Shown: piece after piece, positions 25,659-33,531 of the stretch | Layout: the number at the start of each line of letters is the position of its first letter | Position numbering within the stretch: the first letter of the stretch is position 1 | NCBI GenBank assembly: GCA_964479375.1 | Contig: CAYZKD010000003.1 | Span: 1 to 64,000 of the forward strand | DNA length: 64,000 bases | Direction: 5' to 3' | DNA from: CAYXTC01 sp964479375 | GTDB lineage: Bacteria; Patescibacteriota; Minisyncoccia; Minisyncoccales; GWA2-38-27 | Notes under the pieces: model-generated | Seen by the model: only the letters and a program-made list of their open reading frames with translations | Database searches by the model: none | What the model was told of the DNA's origin: nothing | Program-made: the position numbers and the translations under genes

Positions 25659-26099
25659 TTATTCCTTGAAAATCTTCCGTTCTAAAATCCCGAATAAAAA
25701 CAGTACTGTTATGGCAAAAAGGGTGGCCGCCAAAGCCAAATAATAAGCCCCCATGCCAACAGCCACTCCGATAGCAGAAGTGGCCCAAAGCCCGGCAGCG
25801 GTGGTAAGCCCCTCTACTCTGAATTCCCGATGGATAATAACCCCGGCGCCGATAAAGCCTATGCCCGTGGCTACGGCTGTGACAACCCTTGAGGGATCAA
25901 AACTTATCCCTGAATTTCCCTCAAATTGGTAAAATAATTGAGAAGCAACAATAGTAAAAAGGCAGGCCCCAAGACAAACCAGAGTATAAGTTTGAAGACC
26001 CGCCTCTTTTCTCTTTTTCTCCCTTTCTAGTCCTATTATTCCACCCAATAACAATGCCAAACCGATCTGGCCGACTATTTTCATTAAGACAAAATCCAT
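25659..26099 (-). CDS. MgtC/SapB family membrane protein
   Basis: 146 residues and four membrane helices. LALLLGGIIGLEREKKRKEAGLQT and TGIGFIGAGVIIHR are the family signature, including the conserved G-x-E-R. This is the N-terminal membrane half only, which is common in bacteria. MgtC proteins affect magnesium homeostasis, partly through the F1Fo ATPase. Confidence 0.88.
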   Translation of the reverse strand: MDFVLMKIVGQIGLALLLGGIIGLEREKKRKEAGLQTYTLVCLGACLFTIVASQLFYQFEGNSGISFDPSRVVTAVATGIGFIGAGVIIHREFRVEGLTTAAGLWATSAIGVAVGMGAYYLALAATLFAITVLFLFGILERKIFKE

Positions 26100-26104
26100 A
26101 AAAC

Positions 26105-26380
26105 CTATGCTTTATAAACTTTGTAGCCGTCTCTGACTTTTTCTTCCACTCTTATGCCTACCTCGTCTCCTTTTTTGGCTTTTTCAAGTTTCTCGTGCTC
26201 TGCCTCCATCGACTCCACCTCCTGAGTAAAATCTGTATCCTCTCCTCCCACAATGCGAATAGTGTCTCCGACAGCTAAGGAATCTGCCAGCTTGATAACG
26301 GCTACGCTAATATTGGAAAAGAAATGAATTACTTCTCCAATTTGTTTGCCCTCCGGAGAATTGTTGTTTTGTTCTGCCAT
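26105..26380 (-). CDS. Translation-elongation-factor-like small protein
   Basis: 91 residues. GEVIHFFSNISVAVIKLADSLAVGDTIRIVG matches domain 2 of translational GTPases, here without a GTPase domain. Stand-alone forms occur in archaea and Patescibacteria and are annotated as elongation-factor-like. TQEVESMEAEHEKLEKAKKG follows the beta-barrel pattern. It is the first gene of the operon. A -10 box TATAAT (26426-26421) lies 41 bases upstream. Confidence 0.75.
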   Translation of the reverse strand: MAEQNNNSPEGKQIGEVIHFFSNISVAVIKLADSLAVGDTIRIVGGEDTDFTQEVESMEAEHEKLEKAKKGDEVGIRVEEKVRDGYKVYKA

Positions 26381-26439
26381 TTTTTAAAGGGTTAATTATT
26401 AAAATAAAGACCTTTTTTTTATTATAACAGATTTTTAAA

Positions 26440-26613
26440 AATAAACTAAAACCAGCCCGACTGGGCTGATATTAAGGGGAAAACGGGGTTAACAAATTCG
26501 GTTTAACTCCTTAAGGCTGAACTAGGACGTAAGCCCAGGGATATCCTCAAACCTCTTTTGTTAATCCCCGCTGTCCTATTGGGAATTCTGGTTTTTCCAT
26601 AATCCCTCATCCC
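26440..26613 (-). ncRNA. Candidate structured RNA, 6S-like rod, ~165 nt
   Basis: On the minus strand an AT-rich TATAAT (26623-26618) precedes the region and a hairpin CAGCCC-GTC-like loop-GGGCTG (26453-26468) with TTTTAG closes it. Internally, CGGGGATTAACAAA (26570-26557) pairs with TTTGTTAACCCCG (26496-26484), 13 bp with one bulge. GGTTT/AAACC pairs inside it, and CTGGGCT/AGTTCAG forms the apical stem. A long interrupted rod of this size recalls 6S RNA. A TTGACA at 26650-26645 is too far (21 bases) from the -10. It could also be a leader of the elongation-factor-like gene. A 17-codon frame inside is probably chance. Confidence 0.38.
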
Positions 26614-26674
26614 CCATATTATATTTTAATAAAACAAAGCCGGGTGTCAAGTAACGCTGGTTCATATGACAATA

Positions 26675-26866
26675 TCCGGAAAAATGTGGGAGGACGGGCC
26701 TCCCACAAAAACTCTCACAAAAATCGCGGAGGAGTTGCGGAGATCCGTCCTCTGCAGAGCCTCCGCGGAGAATATTTTACGGGCTTGGAGGCATATCATG
26801 TGTTTCTGAGTCTAGATAGTAAAGCCCTATACCACACAAGAAGACCCCGAAATAAAGCCCGCCTTT
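26675..26866 (-). ncRNA. Candidate structured RNA or 3' trailer of tRNA-Arg
   Basis: On the minus strand CGGGCTT (26861-26855) can pair with AAGCCCG (26786-26780), 7 bp. CGCGGAGG (26767-26760) pairs with CCTCCGCG (26732-26725), 8 bp. The region ends in a perfect 9-bp terminator hairpin followed by five T's. No convincing separate promoter is seen, so it may be read through from tRNA-Arg, which ends 53 bases upstream. No RNase P, tmRNA or SRP hallmark is present. Confidence 0.35.
26680..26707 (-). terminator. Intrinsic terminator downstream of tRNA-Arg/RNA region
   Basis: Perfect 9-bp stem TGTGGGAGG/CCTCCCACA with a 5-base loop, then TTTTT on the minus strand. Confidence 0.75.
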
Positions 26867-26918
26867 AACACAAAACGACCCTGAAACCTGTACGGTCAAT
26901 TTTCAAAAAATCAGATTC

Positions 26919-26994
26919 TGGTGCCCCCGGGGAGATTCGAACTTCCATTTTCTCCTTAGGAGGGAGACGTTCTTTCCTGTTGAACTACAGGGGC
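26919..26994 (-). tRNA. tRNA-Arg (CCT), CCA encoded
   Basis: Acceptor GCCCCTG/CGGGGGC, D-arm GTTC/GAAC, anticodon loop CTCCTAA with anticodon CCT (reads AGG), and T-loop TTCGAAT. Discriminator A followed by an encoded CCA. Confidence 0.93.
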
Positions 26995-27007
26995 TTTATA
27001 CATTACT

Positions 27008-27054
27008 AAACTAGCAGTTTTTCCACTTGCTAGCAAGTTGCCCTATGATAGAAT
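27008..27054. promoter_or_regulatory. Divergent promoters sharing a palindromic -35
   Basis: The palindrome TTGCTAGCAA (27027-27036) provides TTGCTA on both strands. On the minus strand TTGCTA, 17 bases, TAGTTT (27013-27008) points at tRNA-Arg. On the plus strand TTGCTA, 16 bases, TAGAAT (27049-27054) points at the protease gene, with a start near 27061. Because the -35 boxes overlap, the two promoters should compete for polymerase. Confidence 0.5.
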
Positions 27055-27070
27055 AACTACATATGAAAAA

Positions 27071-27157
27071 GGCAATTACCCTGACGCCCGGTTTAAGAAA
27101 CCTCTCGGTTTCTTACATTTTCCGACACAGGGCAATCGCCATAATTAAAAAATTATG
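27071..27157 (+). promoter_or_regulatory. Leader element with start-codon hairpin, copy 1 (upstream of htrA-like gene)
   Basis: Three nested or serial stems are visible. The outer stem pairs GGCAATTACCCTG (27071-27083) with CAGGGCAATCGCC (27128-27140). An inner 9-bp hairpin is TAAGAAACC-TCTC-GGTTTCTTA (27094-27115). CATAATT-AAAA-AATTATG (27140-27157) includes the ATG itself. There is no Shine-Dalgarno sequence. The same element at the same 14-base distance from the ATG precedes hisC at 56064-56165. It may be a regulatory RNA leader or a transposed palindromic unit. Confidence 0.6.
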
Positions 27158-28186
27158 AAAAAGCAATCCCGGATCACTAAAATAGCAAAACAGGTATGCC
27201 CCGCGGTGATAACCATCGTTGTTTCCCGAGACCTGCCCAAGATAGAGGGTTTTTATACTTTCCCTCTCGAAAAGGGCAATTTTGTCCTTCCCAGGTTCAA
27301 TAAAGGCAAAAAAGAAAAGGTGAAAATAGGGGGAGGCTCGGGTTTTATTATCGCCAAAGACGGCCTGATTATTACCTCCAAGCATGTAGTGGCTGACGCC
27401 CAGGCAGAATACACCGTGGTTGTAGAGCCCAAAGAAAAATACCCAGCCAAGGTACTGGCCAGGGATTCGATCAATGATATCGCCGTCTTAAAGGTAGAGC
27501 CTGAAAGAAGCCTTCCTTTCTTAAAAATGGGCAGTTCTAAGAATATAGAAATAGGGGAGGAGGTGATAGCCGTAGGCAACGCCCTGGGAGAATTTCAGGA
27601 CACTATTAGTTCCGGCATAGTGTCGGGACTTTCTCGTTTTATCCAGGCTAACGATCACATAAACAGAGAAACTGCAAGACTAAGAGGGCTAATCCAGACA
27701 GATGCCGCCATTAACCCCGGAAACTCGGGAGGTCCCTTAATAGATATGGAAGGCAAGGTGATAGGAATAAATACCGCTACCGTCATGGGGGCTCAGAATA
27801 TAGGATTTGCTATCCCCATAGATTACGCCCGGAAAGATCTTGAAGAGATTAAAAAATACGGGAAAATAAAAAGACCTTTTTTGGGAATAAAATATATTAT
27901 TTTAAATAATAAAATATCAGAAAAGAATAAACTCCCGGTAGACTACGGCGCCCTGATTGTCAGAGAGAACTTGGGCGTTTCCCCCATTGTCAAAGGGTCT
28001 GCGGCAGATAGGGCAAATCTTAAAGAGTTTGATATAATTCTTAGGGCAGGAAAGCAAAAGATCACTTCTAAAAAGCCCCTGAGCGACATCCTTCAAAAAT
28101 GCAGTATTGGAGAAGAAATAGAACTAGAGATTTTAAGAGAGAAAAAGAACAGGACTATTAGGGTCAAATTGGGGGAAAAGAAATAG
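27155..28186 (+). CDS. htrA: HtrA/DegP-type serine protease with PDZ domain, no export signal
   Basis: 343 residues. Trypsin-fold triad: His in TSKHVVADA, Asp in DSINDIAVLKVE, Ser in NPGNSGGPLIDM. A C-terminal PDZ-like domain (about 240-340) contains GSAADRANLKEFDIILRAG. HtrA proteins degrade or refold damaged proteins, normally outside the cytoplasmic membrane. Here the N-terminus (MKKQSRITKIAKQVCPAVIT) has no hydrophobic helix, so the mature enzyme may stay in the cytoplasm or use another route. Expressed from its own promoter through the leader element at 27071. Confidence 0.9.
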   Translation: MKKQSRITKIAKQVCPAVITIVVSRDLPKIEGFYTFPLEKGNFVLPRFNKGKKEKVKIGGGSGFIIAKDGLIITSKHVVADAQAEYTVVVEPKEKYPAKVLARDSINDIAVLKVEPERSLPFLKMGSSKNIEIGEEVIAVGNALGEFQDTISSGIVSGLSRFIQANDHINRETARLRGLIQTDAAINPGNSGGPLIDMEGKVIGINTATVMGAQNIGFAIPIDYARKDLEEIKKYGKIKRPFLGIKYIILNNKISEKNKLPVDYGALIVRENLGVSPIVKGSAADRANLKEFDIILRAGKQKITSKKPLSDILQKCSIGEEIELEILREKKNRTIRVKLGEKK

Positions 28187-28351
28187 TCAGCGATCTTTTC
28201 CGAAGGCTTCGATCTCGATGTAATCTATTCTAGCCTCCACTAGTTTTTCGTACTGACGAATAATCATCCATCCCACAAACAAAACAAGAACTAAAAGAAT
28301 AATAACTCCCACTGGCGTAGAAATTTTTTTATTAAGCAAACCGGAAAACAT
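28187..28351 (-). CDS. Small single-pass membrane protein
   Basis: 54 residues from the ATG at 28349-28351 (MFSGLLNKKISTPVGVIILL). One helix (VGVIILLVLVLFVGWMII) and a charged tail. The frame stays open upstream, but only by reading through the antisense of two tRNAs, so that extension is rejected. It lies just downstream of tRNA-His and ends one base from the stop of the convergent protease gene. Confidence 0.5.
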   Translation of the reverse strand: MFSGLLNKKISTPVGVIILLVLVLFVGWMIIRQYEKLVEARIDYIEIEAFGKDR

Positions 28352-28359
28352 ATTAAATG

Positions 28360-28432
28360 GGCGACCGACGCGAATTGAACGCGCAACCACTTCGGCCACA
28401 GCGAAGCGCTCTACCTTTGAGCTACGGCCGCC
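28360..28432 (-). tRNA. tRNA-His (GTG) with encoded G-1
   Basis: Acceptor G-1 plus GCGGCCG pairing with CGGTCGC, C73 opposite G-1. Anticodon stem CTTCG/CGAAG with loop CTGTGGC, anticodon GTG. T-arm GCGCG-TTCAATT-CGCG. The 3' CCA is not fully encoded. Confidence 0.92.
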
Positions 28433-28480
28433 ACATAGGGCACAAGACTCTAACTGCTGTTTAAGTCCTGCGCTCTCCAG

Positions 28481-28554
28481 CCTCCCTGGGAGGATTCGAA
28501 CCTCCAATCTTGACTTTAGAAGAGTCCTGCTCTATCCGATTGAGCTACAGGGAG
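28481..28554 (-). tRNA. tRNA-Arg (TCT)
   Basis: Acceptor CTCCCTG/CAGGGAG, D-arm GCTC/GAGC, anticodon loop CTTCTAA with anticodon TCT (reads AGA), T-arm GGAGG-TTCGAAT-CCTCC. CCA is not encoded. Confidence 0.92.
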
Positions 28555-28591
28555 CACAATCTAGAACTTTATTATACCTTCCTACCTCCCT

Positions 28592-28909
28592 TTAGTCAAC
28601 TGCTTCCTCTTCGGTCTCTTCCTCTGCTTTTTTAAAAAGACTGGGATATTCTCCCTCAGACAGAGACTCCTTCGCTTTCAACTCCATTAATTTACTATAA
28701 GCCCCCTTGTCCACCTCGAGAAGATTAGGAGAGTCAGCCATCCTCTCTCTGGGGAAAAAAATAACATATTGATAAAAGGAAAATCCTATAATTACCAAAG
28801 ACAATATTAGCAACAGAAAAAGACTTAGCCAAAAGTGCCTTGCCGCAAAAGAGAGTATTAAAGTAAAGCGCTTTAATCTTTTTGCTATTTTCAATAAATT
28901 TTGCTTCAT
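28592..28909 (-). CDS. Last gene of the pilus operon, single-pass membrane protein
   Basis: 105 residues. Basic N-terminus, one membrane helix (HFWLSLFLLLILSLVIIGFSFY), then an acidic tail. It overlaps pilO by 4 bases, occupying the place where PilP or another accessory factor lies in other pilus operons, but the sequence shows no PilP lipobox or beta domain. Function unknown. Confidence 0.55.
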   Translation of the reverse strand: MKQNLLKIAKRLKRFTLILSFAARHFWLSLFLLLILSLVIIGFSFYQYVIFFPRERMADSPNLLEVDKGAYSKLMELKAKESLSEGEYPSLFKKAEEETEEEAVD

Positions 28910-29463
28910 CTTGTCAGAGCCTTAATAATTATATTCCCTCTAATATCTTTCTTTGAAACATCTTTCTCTTTCTCTAAATTATTCTCTGAAGCCTGGTGAA
29001 CGCTTAGATTTTGAATTTCAATAAGATAAGGGCTATTCTCTATTTTATCAAAGAAAGACAGGAAGTCAGAAAAACCCCCTCCCAGAGAAAGCTGAAGCCC
29101 GACACCTTCCCAGAAAGATCCCTCTTCCTCCTCCTTAAGATTGTGGGGAGAAATGGATATAGAAAGACTGGCGCCTGAAGCAGTGTTCTCTAAAAACTGA
29201 AGCAGCTCCAGAGGCGCTTCGGAGTCCACAAAAGCCTCTTTTGTAAAATCCAGCCCCTTTTCTACTTCTTCGTAATCCTGCCTGGCTTTTTCCAATTCTT
29301 TCTGCCTGCCCTCTATCATCTCTAAGTCTTTTTGGGCTAAGGCATAGTTTTCGGTGCTTTCTTCAACCTTGCTTTTCAAAGGATTCAAAACAAAGAAAAG
29401 GAGGATGATTATTGCTCCTACAAATACTAATGATACTAAAATTGTTTTCTTCTTATAATTCAT
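28906..29463 (-). CDS. pilO: PilO-like pilus alignment protein
   Basis: 185 residues. N-terminal membrane helix (TILVSLVFVGAIIILLFFVL), then a coiled coil (VEESTENYALAQKDLEMIEG...) and a ferredoxin-like C-terminal domain (PLELLQFLENTASGASLSIS). Family length and layout are normal. PilO pairs with PilN to connect the cytoplasmic PilM to the pilus base. It overlaps pilN and the next gene by 4 bases each. Confidence 0.82.
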   Translation of the reverse strand: MNYKKKTILVSLVFVGAIIILLFFVLNPLKSKVEESTENYALAQKDLEMIEGRQKELEKARQDYEEVEKGLDFTKEAFVDSEAPLELLQFLENTASGASLSISISPHNLKEEEEGSFWEGVGLQLSLGGGFSDFLSFFDKIENSPYLIEIQNLSVHQASENNLEKEKDVSKKDIRGNIIIKALTR

Positions 29464-30014
29464 AGTTTCTCTAGGGGTATTTCAAGGTTAACAAAAAAAT
29501 TAATATCCTCAGGCTTTACCCAATTAGGGGCAGGAAAAGAAGAATTCTGGAATTTTCCCTCTGACTCGATATTGCTTTTCAGTTCAAAAAGATCATTTCT
29601 GGTGGGAGAAAACCCGGACAAAGAAACATCAACCACCCCCTTCTCCTTGTCAAGAATCAAAGAAATATTAGTAAGATATATCTCCTCGGGCATTACCCCG
29701 GCAACGTCTCTGAAAATATCTAAGAAATAAACTTTGTTTTGATAGAAAGACTTTAACTGATTAACAAGTTTATTCGTTGCAGAGACTTTTCGACGAACTT
29801 TTTCTAATTCAGACTGGCCCAATACCCCCTCCTCGGACTGAATCCTTTCCCTTATGCCAGAGGTCTTTTGGACAATATAGATATCAATGGAAAGAAGCCC
29901 TATTATTAAAAAGACAAGAAAAAGAAAAAACAAGAGCAAGATAAGAACCGTCTTTTTTAATCTTTTCCTTTCTAAAATCTTTTTTTTCTCCAAAGGAGGT
30001 AATAAATTAATCAT
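29460..30014 (-). CDS. pilN: PilN-like pilus assembly protein
   Basis: 184 residues beginning MINLLPPLEKKKILERKR; the INLLP motif is the PilM-binding peptide of PilN. A membrane helix (about 23-47) and a coiled coil follow, then a small alpha/beta domain (LPEEIYLTNISLI-type segment). It overlaps pilM by 8 bases. Confidence 0.88.
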   Translation of the reverse strand: MINLLPPLEKKKILERKRLKKTVLILLLFFLFLVFLIIGLLSIDIYIVQKTSGIRERIQSEEGVLGQSELEKVRRKVSATNKLVNQLKSFYQNKVYFLDIFRDVAGVMPEEIYLTNISLILDKEKGVVDVSLSGFSPTRNDLFELKSNIESEGKFQNSSFPAPNWVKPEDINFFVNLEIPLEKL

Positions 30015-31113
30015 TTCGCTGTCCCCTTAGAGCCAAACCCAAGGCCGTGGTATATCCTAAAGATTCCTCAAAAGGAAGCCTGGGCGCCTCTTTTAAGGGA
30101 TCAGGCAGGATATTTGCCCAAGGGCTGCCCAATTCAGCCGGGATTTTTAAAGATAAAGACAGATAATCCGCAAGTCCTTTTAAATTAGCCCCGCCACCGC
30201 AGAGGATAATTTTCTTAATTTTCTGGAGAGGCTCCCCGCTCTTTTTGGCATGACCCTGATAATAAGCGGTGTATCTTTCTACTTGCGTCCGGAGTTCTTC
30301 CGCCACCGAGTTTACAGCAGAAACATATTCCTTGTTGCTAATTTTTTTTCCCTTAACTTTCATCTCATCGGGCTGTAACCCGTGCTTTATTTTTAGTTTC
30401 TCTGCCGCATCCAAATCAATGCCCAGAGCATCTGAAATTTTATTATTTAATTTGTAAGAAGAAAGGCTTATGGAAGAGGTAAATCTTAAAGAAGACTCTG
30501 CATAGATAATAAAACTGGTGTTGCTCTTGCCAAAATCAATTATTAAAACAGGATAAGGGCTTTTTCCGTCTTTTATTAAAGCCCTGCTAATAGATTGTGA
30601 TTCTACCTCCAAAACCTGCAGAGAAAGATCTGCTTTTTTAAGACAATCGACATAGGAATCTACTATATCTTTGGGCAAGGCCGCTATTAAAACATCTGAG
30701 TGTTTGCTTTTTTTATCAAAAGAGGGAATCGACTGAAAGTCCAGATACACTTGGTCAATGGGCAGGGGAATATAGTTTTCTGCTTCAAAAGGAACGGCGG
30801 AAGAGAGTTCTTCTTCTTCCATTTTGGGCATTCGAATAACTTGGAGAAAAGCCTTTTTTTCAGGCAAAGAAGCCACTACTTTATCGGTTTTTAAGCCCTT
30901 TTCTCTGGCTTTATCTACCGCTTTCTTAATTGACTTAACCGCCTCTTTCCGGTTTTTGATATCTCCTCCTTCTATGACGCCCGGCTTTACTTCCTCGCAG
31001 GCCCAGCTTCTAAGTCTGTAATAATCTCCCCTGCTCTTGAGTTCGGCAATCTTTAAAGAAAGATTGGAAAAATCTAAGCCAAATGCTTCGTCTTTTAAGC
31101 TCAAAAATTTCAT
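30007..31113 (-). CDS. pilM: PilM-like actin-fold ATPase
   Basis: 368 residues from MKFLSLKDEAFGLDFSNLSL (ATG at 31113). Actin/FtsA-type segments are visible: GLDFSNLSLKIAEL, VLIIDFGKSNTSFIIY (phosphate loop) and KIILCGGGANLKGLADYL (adenosine loop). It is cytoplasmic and binds the N-terminal peptide of PilN, forming a ring below the pilus platform. The extension to 31167 overlaps the upstream gene and lacks family residues. Confidence 0.88.
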   Translation of the reverse strand: MKFLSLKDEAFGLDFSNLSLKIAELKSRGDYYRLRSWACEEVKPGVIEGGDIKNRKEAVKSIKKAVDKAREKGLKTDKVVASLPEKKAFLQVIRMPKMEEEELSSAVPFEAENYIPLPIDQVYLDFQSIPSFDKKSKHSDVLIAALPKDIVDSYVDCLKKADLSLQVLEVESQSISRALIKDGKSPYPVLIIDFGKSNTSFIIYAESSLRFTSSISLSSYKLNNKISDALGIDLDAAEKLKIKHGLQPDEMKVKGKKISNKEYVSAVNSVAEELRTQVERYTAYYQGHAKKSGEPLQKIKKIILCGGGANLKGLADYLSLSLKIPAELGSPWANILPDPLKEAPRLPFEESLGYTTALGLALRGQRND

Positions 31114-31145
31114 TGTAGATATTATAACATTTTTTAGGGTTTCTT

Positions 31146-32558
31146 CTATTCTTCCAATTCCTGCCAATTTATAATTTCAAACTCTAAACTGGTATTAGGA
31201 ACAAAGGGAGGAGGAGAATAAATCAAACTGGAATCGACATAATTGTCTCTCTCCTGATACCCTGATGCTATTCGGCTCCCGGAAGTCCAGCGAGTGCCCA
31301 CTCTTCCGTTGCTTACTACGGAGCCGTGAATAGTTAGTTTGGTTTTTAGATTTCCAAAATAATGATTTCTTCCAAAACGACCGTTCTGGGCTATAAAAAT
31401 GCCGCTTAAATACATTTGATCAGGGGAGTCAGGGGAAATTAAAATATTCCCCTCGGTCATTACCGCCAAACCGTCTGTCCCGTCATAGGATTCATATTCT
31501 ATGTTCCCGGGCAAAATGATATCAGTTGACTTATTGGGTTCTACAAGGTTAGCAGAAGCGATTGTTGCTTTCCCGCTTACGACCCCCTCGACCCAAAGGT
31601 CGTCTTCTACAAAGATAGCCATACAGTCTGGGTCGAGGTCGTAAGTATTATGCAAATATTCATCCTCTATAATAAAATAGTCGTAATGCCAGCCATCTTC
31701 AATGCTGTAAGCCCAGGCTCTGCTCAAGCGAGTTATGACCCAAACTTCGATAGTATCATTGTTAATGAATTTTACATGATAGCCGTCCGCCCGGCTGTCA
31801 ATATCTGCGGAGGGAGGAAGATAGACGCCAAGGCTTGAAGCTGAATTCTTAATCCTCAACAGATCAACGCTAATTCCCTCGAAGTCGAACAGGTCAGCCG
31901 GAAAGTCAAACAATCCCGTTTGAGAATTGCCTGTCGTAGTAAAAACGCCCGGGCAGCGGCACTCCCAGTCTTCAGTCCAGCACCCGTAATCTGTGGGACA
32001 GGAAAGATAGCTGCACCCGAAAGAACTGGTACAAACCCATTCTTCTCTGTTAGAAGCAACCACAGATTGGTTTTCCCCGTCCATTCTAATTCCTCCGTTA
32101 GAGTGGTAGATCCCCTTAATTTCCCTGTCTGAACCGGCCCAGACATTATCGTTTAAGAGATAACTGTATTTGGCAACAGAGCTCCTCCCGTAAAGAGCAC
32201 TTATCTTTCTGTCTGTTTCCGGAAAATTTTCCGTCCTGCCGGTAGAAATAATCTCTCTTTCCATTACCTCCCCGCAACTGGTACGAGTTTCAATTTCAAG
32301 AGTAAAATCGCCGACAACATTCCCCTCGGGACCTTTATATTCTTTATAGGAAGAACACTCATGCTCTGCTCCGTTATTAAGGCACCATTTATAATAATCC
32401 ACTCCGGCCTCTGCCACAGACAGAGCCTGCTCGTATGCTTGCCTTTTGGCTGTCTGATGCAACTGGGCAAGTATAAAACTAACCAGCCCTCCCATAAGAA
32501 TCATGAAAACGGCAACGAAAACCAAAACAAAAGTTATAATTATTCCTTTATTAGTCAT
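31146..32558 (-). CDS. Pilus-associated protein with prepilin-like N-terminus
   Basis: 470 residues. N-terminal helix (GIIITFVLVFVAVFMILMGG) followed by QALSVAEAGVDYYKWCLNN, the AEAG-type motif of PilX-like minor pilins. The large extracellular part has many Cys, Trp and Tyr residues and a beta-helix-like stretch (ILPGNIEYES...GNILISPDSPDQMYLSGIFI) rich in Gly and Asn. It is much longer than usual minor pilins (~150-250), so it may be a tip adhesin. Confidence 0.65.
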   Translation of the reverse strand: MTNKGIIITFVLVFVAVFMILMGGLVSFILAQLHQTAKRQAYEQALSVAEAGVDYYKWCLNNGAEHECSSYKEYKGPEGNVVGDFTLEIETRTSCGEVMEREIISTGRTENFPETDRKISALYGRSSVAKYSYLLNDNVWAGSDREIKGIYHSNGGIRMDGENQSVVASNREEWVCTSSFGCSYLSCPTDYGCWTEDWECRCPGVFTTTGNSQTGLFDFPADLFDFEGISVDLLRIKNSASSLGVYLPPSADIDSRADGYHVKFINNDTIEVWVITRLSRAWAYSIEDGWHYDYFIIEDEYLHNTYDLDPDCMAIFVEDDLWVEGVVSGKATIASANLVEPNKSTDIILPGNIEYESYDGTDGLAVMTEGNILISPDSPDQMYLSGIFIAQNGRFGRNHYFGNLKTKLTIHGSVVSNGRVGTRWTSGSRIASGYQERDNYVDSSLIYSPPPFVPNTSLEFEIINWQELEE

Positions 32559-33531
32559 TTCTCAAATTCCTTATTTTAACAGACGATTCTAACCCAAAAT
32601 CTTGAGGAGGGCGATTAGGATCTACGTTAACAACCAGAAAAACTTTCATTAGTTTCGTGCCCAAAAGCCTGGCAGGATGTTCTGTTATTTTATCCCCGTT
32701 TGCATCGTAATACTCAAAAATAGTAGAGTCGTTCCTTACATAAGAACTGATAATCTGGATTTCTTCCCGGTCTAAAGGATAGGAGGGAGGGGACCCCACA
32801 GGATCGATTATTCCTTTTTTAAACTCGTGGTCTTGGCCATAGACCTCTTCTGTCCAGGAAAAATCAAATTTGGCTTTTAAGGAGTGGCCACCTTCCTGCC
32901 AGCTGCAAATAGGGTCTGCCCATTCCGTTGAATCTGCAGAAAAATCAATAGTGCCGTCCTCTGCCAAACTAGTTACGTCAAAGGTCTTGTTTCCTTCCCA
33001 CTTACCGGCACAGTCAGAACAGCCGTCCTTGCAGATGCTGCCTAAGTGATGTCCGTCTGCATAAATCTCGGCGTATTCCATCCACCATCCGAAATCTCCC
33101 TCTACGGAAACTGTTACTTGGGCAGAAGTAAGGCTACCTTGGAGAAAGTCGGAAAAAACCACATTGCAACTGCCTCCCCTGGAAAAACTAACGCACTCCT
33201 GGCTCTGAGAGCCCGAACCTGCGCCACCCAAAAAATACCTTACCCTTTCTACTTCTTCGTCTCTGTCAATGTCCCCGTAAAAAATGAACTCTTTCTCTGC
33301 CGCCCTTTCAATAGGGTAAGATCCGTCTTCTCCCGTTCTCGCCTCTCTTATTTCCCGAATCATATTGAGTACACCCCTTCTCGCCTCTCTAATGGCCACT
33401 GCCTGATTCTCTGTATAACTATGGATTCTGTACAGATGAACAATAGCGCCTGAAGCAGCCCCCATTAAAATGGAAAAGACAACAATGGCTACCAGGGTTT
33501 CGACTAGGGTAAAAGATTTTTGATTCATCAT
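32551..33531 (-). CDS. Minor pilin (PilW-like) with class III-type leader
   Basis: 326 residues. QKSFTLVETLVAIVVFSILM is a type IV prepilin N-terminus, with SFTLVE in place of GFTLIE: the residue before the cleavage site is Ser, not Gly, which may reduce or alter processing. A long Cys-containing extracellular domain follows, including VEGDFGWWMEYAEIYADGHH. It starts inside the stop of the upstream gene (ATGATGA). Confidence 0.75.
   Translation of the reverse strand: MMNQKSFTLVETLVAIVVFSILMGAASGAIVHLYRIHSYTENQAVAIREARRGVLNMIREIREARTGEDGSYPIERAAEKEFIFYGDIDRDEEVERVRYFLGGAGSGSQSQECVSFSRGGSCNVVFSDFLQGSLTSAQVTVSVEGDFGWWMEYAEIYADGHHLGSICKDGCSDCAGKWEGNKTFDVTSLAEDGTIDFSADSTEWADPICSWQEGGHSLKAKFDFSWTEEVYGQDHEFKKGIIDPVGSPPSYPLDREEIQIISSYVRNDSTIFEYYDANGDKITEHPARLLGTKLMKVFLVVNVDPNRPPQDFGLESSVKIRNLRND

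Noticed and set aside
26644..26868. Plus-strand frame of 74 codons
   Set aside because: It covers the terminator hairpin and other stems; composition is not protein-like and no ribosome site is present.
26440..26994. tmRNA, SRP RNA or RNase P RNA
   Set aside because: None of their diagnostic sequences (tag reading frame, GGAA-loop domain, GAGGAAAGTCC block) is present.
27071..27140. Intrinsic terminator
   Set aside because: The inner hairpin lacks a T-run and the element is repeated before another start codon at identical spacing.
28352..28507. N-terminal extension of the 54-residue protein
   Set aside because: It would translate the antisense of tRNA-His and neighbouring sequence.
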